The translations under genes were made by a program, and so were the position numbers. 64,000 nt of DNA from Obelidium mucronatum (lineage: Eukaryota > Chytridiomycota > Chytridiomycetes > Chytridiales > Chytriomycetaceae), in NCBI GenBank assembly GCA_025765595.1, contig JAIVFH010000011.1, positions 431,103 to 495,102 of the forward strand. The letters run 5' to 3'. A model generated the notes under the pieces. It was not told the origin of the DNA. It did no database searches and worked only from the letters and a program-made list of their open reading frames with translations. Shown piece after piece: positions 44,019 through 55,441 of the stretch (position 1 is its first letter; the number at the start of each line of letters is the position of its first letter).

Positions 44019-44935
44019 ATGCCCTTTGACAGGAGCGACACCGTGGATACTCTCGCCACAGAGCAGTGCAACCCCAGTGTCAGTCTTCCGCTTCATCAAG
44101 CCAGTAGCAACAATAGTGTCATGGAGATGTTTTTAAGCCTCCAATCAACAGTGAAGGGTCTACAATCAACAGTGAAGGGTCTACAATCAACCATTTATGA
44201 ACAAAACGAAAGCCATGAAGCGAGAATGAGCAACTTTGAAGCAGGCAACTCCGCCTTGAAGGCAAAAAACGCAGAGCTCGAGGCAGAAGTCAAAGGCCTA
44301 AAGGCACGTGTCCACGCATTAGAAGTAGACAAAAGGGTGAGTAGCTTCTTACTATTGAAAAAACTGACTCTTAACGTGTGGTATTCTTCTAGATGCTGGT
44401 CAAGGAGGGCCAAAGCGTTTTCAAAAGGGTTCGAGTCCTTGAATCTCGAGCGGTAGTGAAGGACACCGCGTTCCAAGTCCTTTGCGACAATCAAGGGGTC
44501 TTGTCAGCCCGCCACACCGTGATGCAGTCCACGGCTTCAAGACTGCAACAGAACCTGAGCCGCCAGGACGCGACTCTTGTGGCCAATGGAATCACCATTG
44601 GCAGCCTGCAAGAGTACGTCCAGCGCCAGTGGGAGCAAGTCGGCGGACTTACTGCCGAGCTTGCCAGCATGTGGGACCGCTGGAATGGAGCAGTGGCCGA
44701 GGAAGCACGGGATGCTGCCAACCGGGATGGGGCGACGCAGCTGCTCATCACCAAAGTGAGCGACGCGTTGCACGGGGTGGCTCTCCCGGAGAGAGCGGTT
44801 GGAGCAATCAGGGAGGCTGTGGAGGCTTTTTTTTCTTTCTGTTTGATTATTTCTTCTTTTTCGACCTTTTTTCTTTTATCTTTTTCCAATAAAATTAATG
44901 ACATGTTCTTCGATCCATTTCGAAATATATTTTGA
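44019..44935 (+). CDS. D2: coiled-coil paralogue of D1 (286 aa... 305 codons across two exons)
   Basis: Exon 1 is 44019-44336 and exon 2 is 44393-44935, with the same phase-0 intron as D1 (donor GTGAGT). Exon lengths are 318 and 543 nt, giving 286 residues plus stop. The start MPFDRSDTVDTLATEQ aligns with D1, as do NSVMEMF and the exon-2 block VFKRVRVLESRA...ITIGSLQEY. D2 lacks the 18-residue KELQSTVSVQKETHE expansion; instead it has a short doubled STVKGLQ unit. Both proteins end in ALPER...EAFFSFCLI and then diverge in AT-rich sequence. Orientation is opposite to D1, so this is an inverted duplication about 25 kb apart. Function unknown. Confidence 0.7.
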
Positions 44936-45147
44936 TTTGTTCTTGCGAAGAGATCGTACTTCCATAGCTCCTTGGTTGCCTCGGCGATCATGTCGGCATT
45001 CCTGTGTCAACCACTCTGCAAACTGACACTCCGATACCAGTCCAACAAACTCTCGCTGATGACTCTCTCGAACACTTAAGCACACTCTTCCTGGAAATTG
45101 CAGATAGAATTCTTCAATAATTGTTGCAAGAGCTTTTATATGATTCC

Positions 45148-48066
45148 TTAATCTGTGACAGCCCTCTGTCCCCGTTTTGCTCCCTCCACTCTCCGTTGCG
45201 CAGCCTCATGATTCAACAACTCTGGCGGAACGCGACTGATGCTGCTCTTACCCACCATCACCCTCAAATCATAAAACACTTCACTGTCACTCATACTCAA
45301 AAAGGTTATTGCGCATCCCTTCTGTCCAGCACGACCCGTTCTACCGATTCTGTGTGTGTAGTCTTCAATGCTCTTGGCCATATCGTAATTGACAACCAGT
45401 GAAACGTTCTTGATGTCGATACCACGACCTGCAACATCGGTGGCAATCAGGATATCTTTCGCACCCGTTTTTAAAGCGGCAAGCGCAAGTTCACGTTGTT
45501 CTTGGTTTTTACCACCGTGCAACGTAGTTGATTTGAACTATGCCAACGCACAAAAAAAACAGTCAGAAAAAAAATAGTCGCCAAGAACGGAAAAAAAAGT
45601 ATCTGTTACCCCAAGCTTCTCCAGCGCCTTACTCAAAACGTCACATCCCTTCTTTTGGTTCACAAACACAATCATTGGTGGTGCAAATTCGTCACCATTG
45701 AGCAATTCCAACAGACGCGTCTTTTTGCGGTTCTCGTCATTGATCATTTCAATACGCTGCTCGATACGGTCCACGGCTTGACCAGCAGTTCCAATGGTGA
45801 CTACAATTGGTCTTCGGAGGTATGTTTTGGCGATTCGTTCTACTGCTGCAGGCATCGTGGCGGAGAACATGACTGTTTGTCTGTATTTTCCGATATTTGA
45901 TTCAATCATGGGAGCTGCATCTACGGCATCGTCTTCTTCGGCGGGACGCAGGTTGGAAGCAGGAAGTGAATCCAGAATGTAATTGACATCAGCCTCAAAA
46001 CCTTAAAAAAGAAAGAAAATTAACATGCTTCATAATCGCAAAAAGAACTAAAAAAAATTTCAAGTACCCATTTCAACCATTCGGTCAGCTTCATCCATAA
46101 CAACGTATTGACATTGACTGAGGACCAAAATTCTTCGATCCAGCATATCCTTCAATCTTCCTGGTGTCGCAATCACAATATGAGCACCGCTTCTCATGTT
46201 GAAACTCTGTTCTTCGATAGTGTGTCCACCAACAATCGAAACACAAATGAAACCCATTCCACGACTGAATTTCAAGGCTTCTTGTTCAATTTGTTGGGCA
46301 AGTTCACGTGTTGGTGCGAGAATAAGAGCGTATGGACCGAGCGAACGGTTTGCGTCAGATAGCGGAGGGAGTTCGCTGATGTAGACGAGCATGGGGATGA
46401 CAAAAGAGGCTGTCTTTCCAGAACCTATAAGCAAGGTGCATAGGCGTTATTTTCCAGCATTGAGATAAAAGACTAACTGCAATAAAGTACCTGTTTCAGC
46501 TACACCAATAATATCGCGATTAATGAGTCCGATTGGAACAGCCTGACGTTGGATTGGAGTCGGTTCCACATAACCGATATCTGAAATAACTTCCAACAAA
46601 CGAGGAGGTAGGAACGACTCTTTCCAAGAACGGATAGGATTTGGCACACCTTTTAGTTGCATATATTAAAAAAAAACAATATTCATCATAAGAAGGAGTT
46701 CACTATAATGCCATACCTCCTCCCTTTGTTGAAATATTGAAGTCTTCTTTGAAAATACGCCAGTCACGTTCCTTCATTTCAGTCAATGGCTTCTCAGACC
46801 AATGGCGATCGTCCCAAGCAGTCTTTTTATCTTTCTTTCTTTCCAACTCGGCCAGCTCTCTGTTTTTTGAAATAAGTATCACTTGTGAAGGGCTAGCTAT
46901 CAAGGAAGGGTTTCGTCGCTGCCTTCGGCGAAAAACTTCACTGCAACTGCAGTGTTCAAAAATACTTACTTTTGTCTCTCAACCTCTTCCTCAGTCCTCC
47001 GATCGCCCAGCAAGCGATCATAAAATTCGCTTCGCTTCTTTTTCTGTTCTTTTACATCAATTCCAGCAATATGACCACGACCAAAAAGTTGGACGTCGTG
47101 ACGATTCGAATAAATTGGGTTGATATCCACAGCCGTATCTTCATCAGCACCCCAGTCGAAAACAAATTTCTTTTCATTCATGCGTCGAATCTTTCGTTTC
47201 TTTTTCTCGGCGCCCATATATCTCTCCTAGAAAACAGAAGTCATTTTTTTAAGGACTGCAACACAATTGACCAGACAAAGTCATCAAATAAACGGACCCG
47301 AATAGCCTGTAGTTCTTTATCTCCAAGTTCTTCAATTGTGGATTTTTTACGTGTATCTTGTTGAGTTTGCGGCTGAGAGCGTGGAGGAATACGTTTATCA
47401 TCCCGTTTATCGTCTCTTCTTCCGTCATAGTCCCTTCTATCTGAGTATCTTCCGCCCCCCAATGAGTCTCTGCTGTGGTATTGCACTTGGACTGGTTCTG
47501 GGCGATGAAAAGGATCGTGTTGTTTCGACCGTTGCTGGGCGAGCTGTTGGTCTTGAAGCGCCCTTTTCTGCTCAACTTCTGCCATTCTGCGTTCGAGGGC
47601 TAATTTTGCGCGTTCTTCTTTGGACAGAAACGTTGGCTGTTGTTTTATGGTTCGTCACATTACAGTCACTGTTGAGCAAAACACGAACCTTTTCTTCCTT
47701 TTTCTCCTTTTTTGCAAGTAATTCTTCAAGAGAGAGTGGGACTCTTTTCTCCTTTTCTTTTTCTTTCTCATTCTCGGCAGGTGGTTGCTGGTGCGCAGTT
47801 GAGGGTGCTGTTGACGCGTCTGTTCTTGCTGGGTGTGAGTTGGCTGAATTCAAAGGCTGGTTGTTGTTTGAATTTGAAGTTGGAGGATGGAAGTGGCTGC
47901 TATTGTAGGTGTTGTTGTTGTTGCTGTTGTAGTTGTTGTTGTAGTTGCCTCTTTCTCTATCCCTCTCCCGGTCTCTGTCCCTTTCTCTGTCTCTGTCTCG
48001 GTTGTTACTTCGCCCGAAGTCTCTCTGATCGCGATCTCTTTCGTAAGGTGTTCGTCGATGATCCAT
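45148..48066 (-). CDS. PRP28: Pre-mRNA-splicing DEAD-box helicase Prp28/DDX23 (804 aa)
   Basis: Eight exons: 48066-47689, 47636-47298, 47226-46970, 46859-46717, 46649-46491, 46424-46068, 46001-45610 and 45537-45148. Phases all agree. The N-terminus is an RD/RE-rich tail ([16 protein letters not shown]), then an Asn-rich stretch and [17 protein letters not shown], a typical DDX23 segment. [20 protein letters not shown] and PNPIRSW precede the Q motif. Motif I is AETGSGKT (~424-431), then MDEADRM (~537), FSATMP and [10 protein letters not shown]. Prp28 acts in the U5 snRNP and displaces U1 from the 5' splice site before catalysis. The start lies 66 bp from TRM7 on the other strand. Confidence 0.93.
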
Positions 48067-48132
48067 TAATTCTCTGCAATCAGTGTTGTCTTTTTTTCTT
48101 CGATTTAAAGTTAAATACATTCCAACACAACC
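48067..48132. promoter_or_regulatory. 66-bp bidirectional gap between PRP28 and TRM7
   Basis: The two start codons on opposite strands are only 66 bp apart, so regulatory sequence must be shared or lie inside the genes or 5' UTRs. The gap is A/T-rich. Confidence 0.5.
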
Positions 48133-49138
48133 ATGAATTCAGCAAAAACAAGAAACAAAGACAAAAGAGACGTCTTCTACCGCTTGGCGAAAGAGCAAGG
48201 TTGGCGCGCCCGGTCTGCCTTTAAGTTGCTGCAAGTTGGTTAGTCTTTGGGCTGTCAGTCAACTACAGACATCTCAACTGATGCTCGTTTCAGATGAAGA
48301 GTTTAATGTATTTGCGAATGTGTCTCACGTGGTTGATCTCTGTGCTGCTCCTGGCTCTTGGTCGCAAGTCCTTGAACGGAAGCTTAAAGAAGGATCAAAG
48401 ATTGTCGCTGTCGACTTGCAAAAGATGGCACCAATTCCTGGCGTTATTCAGCTGCAAGGTGATATTACCAAAGAATCTACTGCTAGAGAGATTCAAAGGA
48501 ATTTAGGGAATTCATTGGCGCAACTCGTTGTGGTGAGCTTCTGATAAATATTGATGGATGCATCTTGACTTCACATTCTGACTGAACAAAAATTCTCATA
48601 CTCCTGCTCAATTCTTCAATCAAAGTGTGATGGCGCCGGAGATGTGACTGGAAATTTTGAAATGGATGAATACGTCCAGGCCCAACTGATACTCGCTGCA
48701 TTGAACATATCGATTGAACTCCTTGCACTTGGGGGTTCATTTGTGGCGAAAATGTTCAAATCGCGTGATGTAGACTTTATGATTGCTCAAATGAAGCTGT
48801 TCTTCAAGAGAGTCACATGTACGAAACCAAGGAGTAGCCGTGGATCTTCAAATGAGCATTTTATAGTTTGTCTTGGATTTTTCGGAGGTGGAATAAGCGG
48901 TGAAAGAATGAGTGGTGGTGCGGAGGATCATGGAATGGATTGGTATGGTGGAATGAAAGGAATGGAAGCAGGGTCTGAAACATCTGGAGTGCCGTCGTTG
49001 AATGGATTGACGCGATTCGTATATTCGGGAGATTTGAATGGATTCTCAAAGACTACATTGGATGATGTTGAAGGGAGACACAAGCTGCTTCCGCCAGTGT
49101 TCCAAACATTCCTCGATAGCAAACCAGAAGTAAAGTGA
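48133..49138 (+). CDS. TRM7: FtsJ-type tRNA 2'-O-methyltransferase Trm7/FTSJ1 (285 aa)
   Basis: Exons 48133-48238, 48294-48532 and 48626-49138. The N-terminus [20 protein letters not shown] carries the conserved catalytic Lys region. The SAM-binding loop is [29 protein letters not shown] holds the catalytic Asp, and [13 protein letters not shown] the second Lys. [13 protein letters not shown] is the closing motif. Trm7 methylates the ribose at positions 32 and 34 of the anticodon loop of certain tRNAs, with partner proteins. About 80 residues after the core are Gly/Ser-rich and species-specific. It is convergent with the SERF-like gene, 81 bp apart. Confidence 0.92.
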
Positions 49139-49219
49139 AGATGTCACTTTATTGGCCCTTAACTTAAGCATTGTCCCATCCATTTAACTCATCATTACTG
49201 CTTGATTCCCTTGCATTAA

Positions 49220-49656
49220 TCACTTCTTCTTCTGCGGTGGGGCTGGCTGCTGACCACCATTGGCCTCGGCTGCTGCTTTAGCTGCCGCCTTGGCCGCCGC
49301 CTTTGCTTGGAGCTGAGCGGCATCGCTGTGGAATAGTAGTTAGATCGCTAACAGCCAACGAATCAACGCACTGCTCTCTTCGCTGCTGCGGAGTCATGTC
49401 ATCCTGGCGGCCCTGTTGAGTGTTGCGATGCGTCCATCAGAATTGGCCAATCAGAAGCCGTCTCAGCGTCTTTCTTACCGCAGTGGCAGCAGCGTTCTTC
49501 TTCTGCTCAAAGGCAAACAAATTAGCCGCTGTCCAAAACCAAACCAAACCAAACCAAACCTGGTTCTTTGCCCGCGCAAGATCTCTCTGGTTTCCGCCTG
49601 TGTTTTTTGCAGTTAGATTGACGCTGATCAAGTCAGGGAAAAAACGCACGAGTCAT
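49220..49656 (-). CDS. SERF/4F5-family small protein with a 7-nt first exon
   Basis: Best model: exon 1 is only 49656-49650 (ATGACTC), then 49597-49479, 49412-49372 and 49325-49220. It yields MTRGNQRDLARAKNQ, the exact SERF-type start, then FEQKKNAAATA, DDMTPQQRRE, and an Ala/Lys tail ending PPQKKK. SERF proteins are small, charged, disordered RNA- and amyloid-binding proteins. After AKNQ the frame runs through a TTTGG pentamer repeat encoding VWFGLVWFWTA, which is foreign to the family. It is either a recent in-frame insertion or a very short intron that I could not close in phase. Confidence 0.65.
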
Positions 49657-49743
49657 CCGAGGCTTCCCCCTAAGAAAATGAGGACTTTTTCTTCACGAAT
49701 CTAAAAGCTTCTTCTTGACTTAAAACCTAAACAAAACCAACCA

Positions 49744-52396
49744 ATGCTTAAGTGGTCTTTCCGAAGAGCCACCCACTCGATGGTCTTACGCGACTATCAA
49801 CAGGAATGCATCGACACTTGTCTGGCAAAGCTCAAGAGTGGAGTCAAGAGGCAAGCCGTGTCGCTACCAGGTTACCTTCAAATGCTTTCTTTTCCAACTG
49901 TATATACTTTCGCTCTAAAAGTGGTGTTTGGCGGGTGGCAGTTGGGAGTGGAAAGACAGTTATCTTCTCGAATTTAGTGGCTAGAGTTCCTGTCCCTGAT
50001 TCTTGTCCGACCGCAACAAGGATTCTAATTCTGGTGTGTCATCAACATTTAACTTAAAGCTTGTCGCATGAATCGCAAAAGTCCCTTTGAACCTTTTTTG
50101 TGTTGTTTGCATCAAGGCTCATCGGACGGAACTTCTTGATCAAGCAACCAATCAGATCAAGCGAGTCATGCCTGATTTACTATCCCATGTAACGAGTCGA
50201 TTTTTTTTTACTAGTTTTGGCGAAAATATTTGACTGAAGTTTCGACAGGAAATCATCAAGGAACAGGGAAACAAGATGCCGTCAGCAAGGGAAATCGAAG
50301 AAGCTCGCGTAGTTATTGCGAGGTAATTTATGCCAAACGAAAGATGGGGAAGTTGTGGGTTATCTGATGAGATAAATAGTGTACCTACACTTGGAAACCT
50401 CGCGAAAGACCGTGTTGAAGATCGGTTTGATCCAAAGCTATTCAAATGCATTGTTATCGATGAGGTAAGAAATCTGTTATTGTTTTTTTATTCCGTTTGG
50501 GTTTGTTGGTTGGTTTCGAAATCTAATTCCCCAGTCCAGGCGCATCATGCGGCGGCAGGCACATATGCGAGATTGTTGACTCGAATGGACGCGTTATGTT
50601 GAGTTCTGGTCATTACTAGCCTCATAACCAACACGAAAATTATAGCGGATGACTCGCACTTGTTGGTGTGGGGATGCTCTGCGACACTACGACGACACGA
50701 CGGGCGGTCTCTGGAGGCTGTGTTTAAAGAAGTCGTATATCACAAATCGTTTTTGGAAATGATTCAACAGAAATAGTAAGTCTCTTTTTTTTTTGGCCAT
50801 AAAGTGAAAAATTAAAACGTTGGGTTGCATTTCCAAGTCTTTGCAATATGATTGTCACCACGGTCCAAACGAAAACGTCACTGGCGGGTGTTGGATCACG
50901 AATGGGAGATTTTGTCACTTCACAATTGGCAAGTCGAATCAACAATCCCAGTCGGAATCGGGCTTTACTGCAAGCATGGCAGGAAAAAGGTTCGTAACGA
51001 TGCAATAAAGACCTTCTGTATCTACGCAGCTGTGAGTATTAAACCAAGACCGTGTTTATTACCTATCACTCTTTAGCACAAGGAAAACGCCATTCTACTC
51101 TCATTTTCGCTGCAGATGTGAAACACATTCAAGATCTAGTCTCGCTTTTCACTGAACACGGTCACAAAGCGTACGGAATCCATGGAAAAACAACGCGTAG
51201 TCAACGTTCTGAAATTCTGAGACAATTCGCCGACGGCGACTTCCCTGTCCTCATCAACTGTGGGATCCTTACGGAAGGTGTGGATATCACACGTATTGAT
51301 TGCATCGTGTTGGCGAAGCCGACAAAAAGTGGAGTCTTGTTGCAGCAAATGATTGGGAGAGGGTTGAGGCGGTTTACTTGCCCCAATACGAATGTTGTGA
51401 AACAAGATAGTCTGTTGATTGATTTCGCGGATACTTGTGCGGATAATGAGTTTGGGATCCATGCAACTGTTCCAACGTTGATGGGGTTGAGACCAGATTT
51501 TAAGTTGGAAGAAGGTTTGTTGGCTGCTTTCTTATTTACCCTCTCGATATCTTTTCTCTCTTCTTTAAAAGAACTAACAATTTATTGAAAGGCGAGGATC
51601 TTCCGCAAATGATGGAGAAAATATCAGAATTTTCTAAATTTCCAAAGATCTTTGGTGAGGCTCGATCCTTGAGAGAAATGGAACATCTTGCGAAAGAGAA
51701 TGAGGAAGAGCTGGTGCAGCAAGCTTCGCGAGAGTGCCAGCTGACTTTGAGCTTCCAAGAGAAAACTCTGACGGATATATTTGACGCGGCGTCAATCCAA
51801 AGTGATGATGATGCCCTTTTGCGGAATGTCAGTCCCTTGGCTTGGGTTCGTGTTGGAAAGTATGAATGTGTTTTATCCTTGGCAGGTAAAGAAGCTGTGA
51901 TAGTGTCAAGAGATGAGGAAAGTGAGTTTTTGCTGTCTGTCGTTTTTATTCTGAGCGGCGGCTAAATGCAAAAATACCAGCGAGCCACTTTGTTGCAATC
52001 TATCGTGAAAAGAAATCAAAGGAAGGGAAGCGAAAGACATCGCATTGGTCTTCATCTCAAGTGATTCTTCACCACGACTCACTTACTTCTACAATCAAGG
52101 CCGTGGATACATGGGTTTCAAGCAAGAATCCCTTTCTCGCGTCCCGGATTCTTCTCCGTAATAGTTTCTGGCGAAAGAAGCCTGCTTCTGACGCACAAAT
52201 GAAGTTGCTCAAGGGAAAGGGCCTTGTAACGGGGAATAAGCTGCTTCAGAGTGGTACTGCGGCGGATATGATTACCAGATTGGTTTATGGAGCGAAGGGC
52301 AAGGCTGCGGAACAGCTGAAGGAGCGGCGACGAGAGGAGAAAGAAAAGAAGAAGAGGGAGAAGACGGGGCATATTTTTGCAGCTCCAACTGTGTGA
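49744..52396 (+). CDS. IRC3: Irc3-like superfamily 2 DEAH helicase, probably mitochondrial (668 aa)
   Basis: Eleven exons: 49744-49870, 49942-50033, 50117-50188, 50249-50322, 50380-50464, 50540-50597, 50646-50775, 50805-50989, 51077-51514, 51592-51921 and 51981-52396, all phases consistent. The leader MLKWSFRRATHS is basic, without acids. LRDYQQECIDTCL is the Q-tip region. Walker A is VGSGKTVIF (~44). DE|AH (~149) is split by an intron. GCSATLRRHDGRS follows, then STLIFAADVKHIQ, INCGILTEGVD and LQQMIGRGLRR. This matches yeast Irc3, a mitochondrial DNA branch-migration helicase. The C-terminal half is less conserved and ends in a charged ERRREEKEKKKREK helix. The last ~110 bp overlap the converging DOPA-dioxygenase-like frame. 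Confidence 0.82.
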
Positions 52397-52893
52397 AAAG
52401 AGCACGCCATGTCCTTTATCTTGAGTTCTTTATTGCAAATATTTATTGGAATATATGGCACGAGTTGTTGAATGAATGTCGAATCAAACTGCCAACGATG
52501 GTGAGGGGGTGAATGTGGTTCCAACGCTGCGCGAATTAACGGAACTTGAGGGCCACACCAGATTCCATGCACAAGATGATCTTCAACGTCGTTTCCAGGA
52601 GTCGTGTGTGGGTGGGCTAGAACAGACAGATCTCCTCTGTTCAACGCAATCCACGAAAGGAATGCTCCAAACTCAGCTGGAGTAAACACATCCACTTCGA
52701 ACATGGGCATTGTGTGTGGGCCAATCGGCTTTTCCCACAGTCGAAAGACTTTTACGGTGGGGAACTCGAGCTTCACTCTTTCGTATAATGCTTTGGCAAA
52801 GTCAAACTGGTCTTCGAGGCGATAGTAAATGTGAAAGTCCCAAGCATTTCCATCGGTACGAATAGGGGCTGAGAAAGTTGTCAATGGCGCCAT
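52285..52893 (-). CDS. DOPA 4,5-dioxygenase-family protein, copy 1
   Basis: A single frame starting MAPLTTFSAPIRTDG. Family motifs: WDFHIYYRLEDQ, a helix, PIGPHTMPMFEVDV, GAFLSWIALNRGDLSVLAHPH. The His residues of DFHIYY and VLAHPH and the GPH motif are the expected metal and active-site positions. The family cleaves catechol rings of DOPA-type compounds, but many fungal members have unknown substrates. Beyond about residue 135 (LEPHSPP) the frame runs on ~65 residues into AATAAA-type signals and antisense to the neighbouring helicase. The natural stop may have been lost or a 3' intron missed. Copy 2 lies ~240 bp upstream on the same strand. Confidence 0.75.
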   Translation of the reverse strand: MAPLTTFSAPIRTDGNAWDFHIYYRLEDQFDFAKALYERVKLEFPTVKVFRLWEKPIGPHTMPMFEVDVFTPAEFGAFLSWIALNRGDLSVLAHPHTTPGNDVEDHLVHGIWCGPQVPLIRAALEPHSPPHHRWQFDSTFIQQLVPYIPINICNKELKIKDMACSFHTVGAAKICPVFSLFFFSFSSRRRSFSCSAALPFAP

Positions 52894-53129
52894 ATCTTTT
52901 TCTTTTTCTTTTTCGGGTGGTCTGAGTTGAGTGTTTGAAGGAGATATTCGAAATCAACATTCGGAATCAAGTTTGCCACTGGCTTTTTGGGCGCCAAAGA
53001 GGCGTCGTGCAATCTACATTGTAGCTTTGATTGATATATCTTCATCCCTGTGCGAGGCATTTTAGGAATCTGCTGTCATGAATCATGTATCTTTTATTTC
53101 AAGCGCTCTTCGACACAATCCACCAGCGA

Positions 53130-53519
53130 TCAATGGGGCATCAATACTTCTTTGCGGATTGGCAATTGTTCGCCAATCCAAATTGGATACTTCAGGTGAT
53201 CGTCCAAGGCGTTCCCCGTATGTGGATGCACGAGCACCGACAAGCCAGCCCTGTTCAAGGCAATCCACGAAACAGCGGCGCCAAACTCGGCCGCATTCAC
53301 AACAACAGCTTGAAACATTGGCTTCGTGTGTGGCCCCACGGGCCGCCCGACAAGGGGGAATACGCAAAGATTCGGGAATTCTTTTTGGAGGTTCAAGTGC
53401 AGTTTCTGCACTGTGGCGATGGAGTCTGCCGTCAAGTCAAAGTACACGTGCACGTCCCAGCCACGACCAATGCCGGATGTATTCAGTGCTTGGGTTTCTG
53501 AAGTGGCAGTTCCAATCAT
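53130..53519 (-). CDS. DOPA 4,5-dioxygenase-family protein, copy 2 (129 aa)
   Basis: The frame is open from 53612, but the start chosen is the Met of MIGTATSETQ at 53519; upstream residues are basic and Cys-rich and absent from copy 1. Motifs match copy 1 in order: WDVHVYFDL, PVGPHTKPMFQAVV, AAVSWIALNRAGLSVLVHPH, ending EVLMPH. The stop falls near the expected family length, which supports the idea that copy 1 is over-extended. Tandem, same-strand, diverged paralogues suggest an old duplication. Pathway partners are not evident nearby. Confidence 0.72.
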   Translation of the reverse strand: MIGTATSETQALNTSGIGRGWDVHVYFDLTADSIATVQKLHLNLQKEFPNLCVFPLVGRPVGPHTKPMFQAVVVNAAEFGAAVSWIALNRAGLSVLVHPHTGNALDDHLKYPIWIGEQLPIRKEVLMPH

Positions 53520-53807
53520 TTTGAACAAGTTTATACCACTGTCATTTTCAAGCCGGAATTTCCTGGCAGTCTTACATCTACCACAGCAGCGCGATACTTT
53601 TTTTTTGTTCATGATTGAACTCCGTTCGACGTATTAAATTTGTTATTGCTCGTCTTTACTCTGAATGCAATCTTCGACAAACCTGATTTCATGTGCCGAA
53701 AATACGAAATCCTTGTATCTAACACTCCCAACATCAGTAACGCAGTTTGACCAATTCTACACTTTTATTCAAAATGTCCAACCAATAACAATAAATTCCC
53801 AACCAAA

Positions 53808-55403
53808 TCACCAGTCATATGCAAATCTACCAAAAAACAGTCAACACTAGAAGAACATGGAAACAAATCCATTTACCTGTTCAGAGTTTTGGATGCATCG
53901 TTCAAATCCTTTTGCGCTTTCTTTCGCATGTAAAAGATGGGACAATCTTGAGCAGAACAAATCACATCTTGATGCAACGATCCTTTGAGGAAACATGTAT
54001 ATAAGTGACTAAGGTCGGATAGATTTCAGTCGCACAGACTCTATTCTTTACCTTGACATCTCTGGCATTGAGTCCACAAACGAGAATACTTGTCTTCCAG
54101 TTCCGTCATGGTACCCAAATGCTTTTGGTACAAGTCCACCATTTTAGGGCGACAGTTGACGCAAATTGCCGTCTCTAAGTAGATGCATTAGAGAACTTTC
54201 TTGTTTTCAAACAAAAAGTCGCACCAGTTTTTGGAAGTGGGGTCTTGCATCCCAAACAAGTGGCTGTTCTCACGGCAAACTTCATCAATCCACCCATACT
54301 TGTTGGTGCAGCAACAGAAATGGTTCTGATATGGTCCCCCGCTTTTAAAAAAAAAGAAGGAAATCAGGCTCGGTACAGACTACACAAGGACAACAAACCA
54401 AGCAGACTCGAAGACTTATCCCCAAGAATTGGTTCGAAAATACGCATGAGTGGATTCGCGAGTTGATTTTCCACTATAAAAGCCTATTAATGGTAATGCG
54501 GAAACACAGGGTTGCACTTACAATAGTATTTTGTGTCAATAGGAATATTGTTCTCAAGCACATACAAAGGATCTTCCGCCTTTTCATAAGCTGCGGCATC
54601 CTTTGTTCCCTTGATGATAACATAGGAAACACGGTCTCCAACGTTTGGCGCAGAACCTTTTTGTAAAACCCAAGCTTTAATGACAAGACCAAAAAAAAAA
54701 ATTAATTGCAAATACCAGCATCTCTTTTGCGCATTCTTTCTGCAAGTTCCACGTGTGCCTGCTTTCCGGCATACTCTGAAACCAAAACAAGAAGGAGTTA
54801 AAAAAAAACTACTGCACAACACAACTAGCCGAAGGAACACAAACCCGTCTTTCCCAATCCCTTCGAAATCACCAAATACGACAAATCGATTTTGTTTTGC
54901 AACAAATCAGCAATGACGCTCTTGACGTACGCTTCAGCACCCGCCGTGTCTCGATCAATCAGAATTTTGTGCAAACACGTTTCAATCACGTTTCCAACAA
55001 GCTGGCAACTGTCACGACGAACAGTCTATGGAAAAAAAAACTTGTTTAGTCACTTGCACTGATTGAAAGGATTTTTTTTGTATCCACCTCGATTCCCTTG
55101 GCATCAAGTTTATCATGCTTCACGGGATTAGTCCAATAAAGTCCTGCATATCTCTTCTTGTTGATCAACAAATACGGCCAATATACTTTTTCAAAGTCCA
55201 GGTTGATGGGCTTGACGAAATGTTGGGTCACATAGGCTGCCGCTTCTCTTCCCAGCCGCATGGCCTCTTCCACTTCCTTTGGACCGAATTTGACCATCAC
55301 AGAATCGGTATCACCATAGATTACTTTCGCGTCATGTTCATATCCATTCTCGATAGTGTACTTTGCTTCAACAAGCTATTCGGGCAATCATCATTAATCG
55401 GGA

Positions 55404-55441
<38 letters not shown>

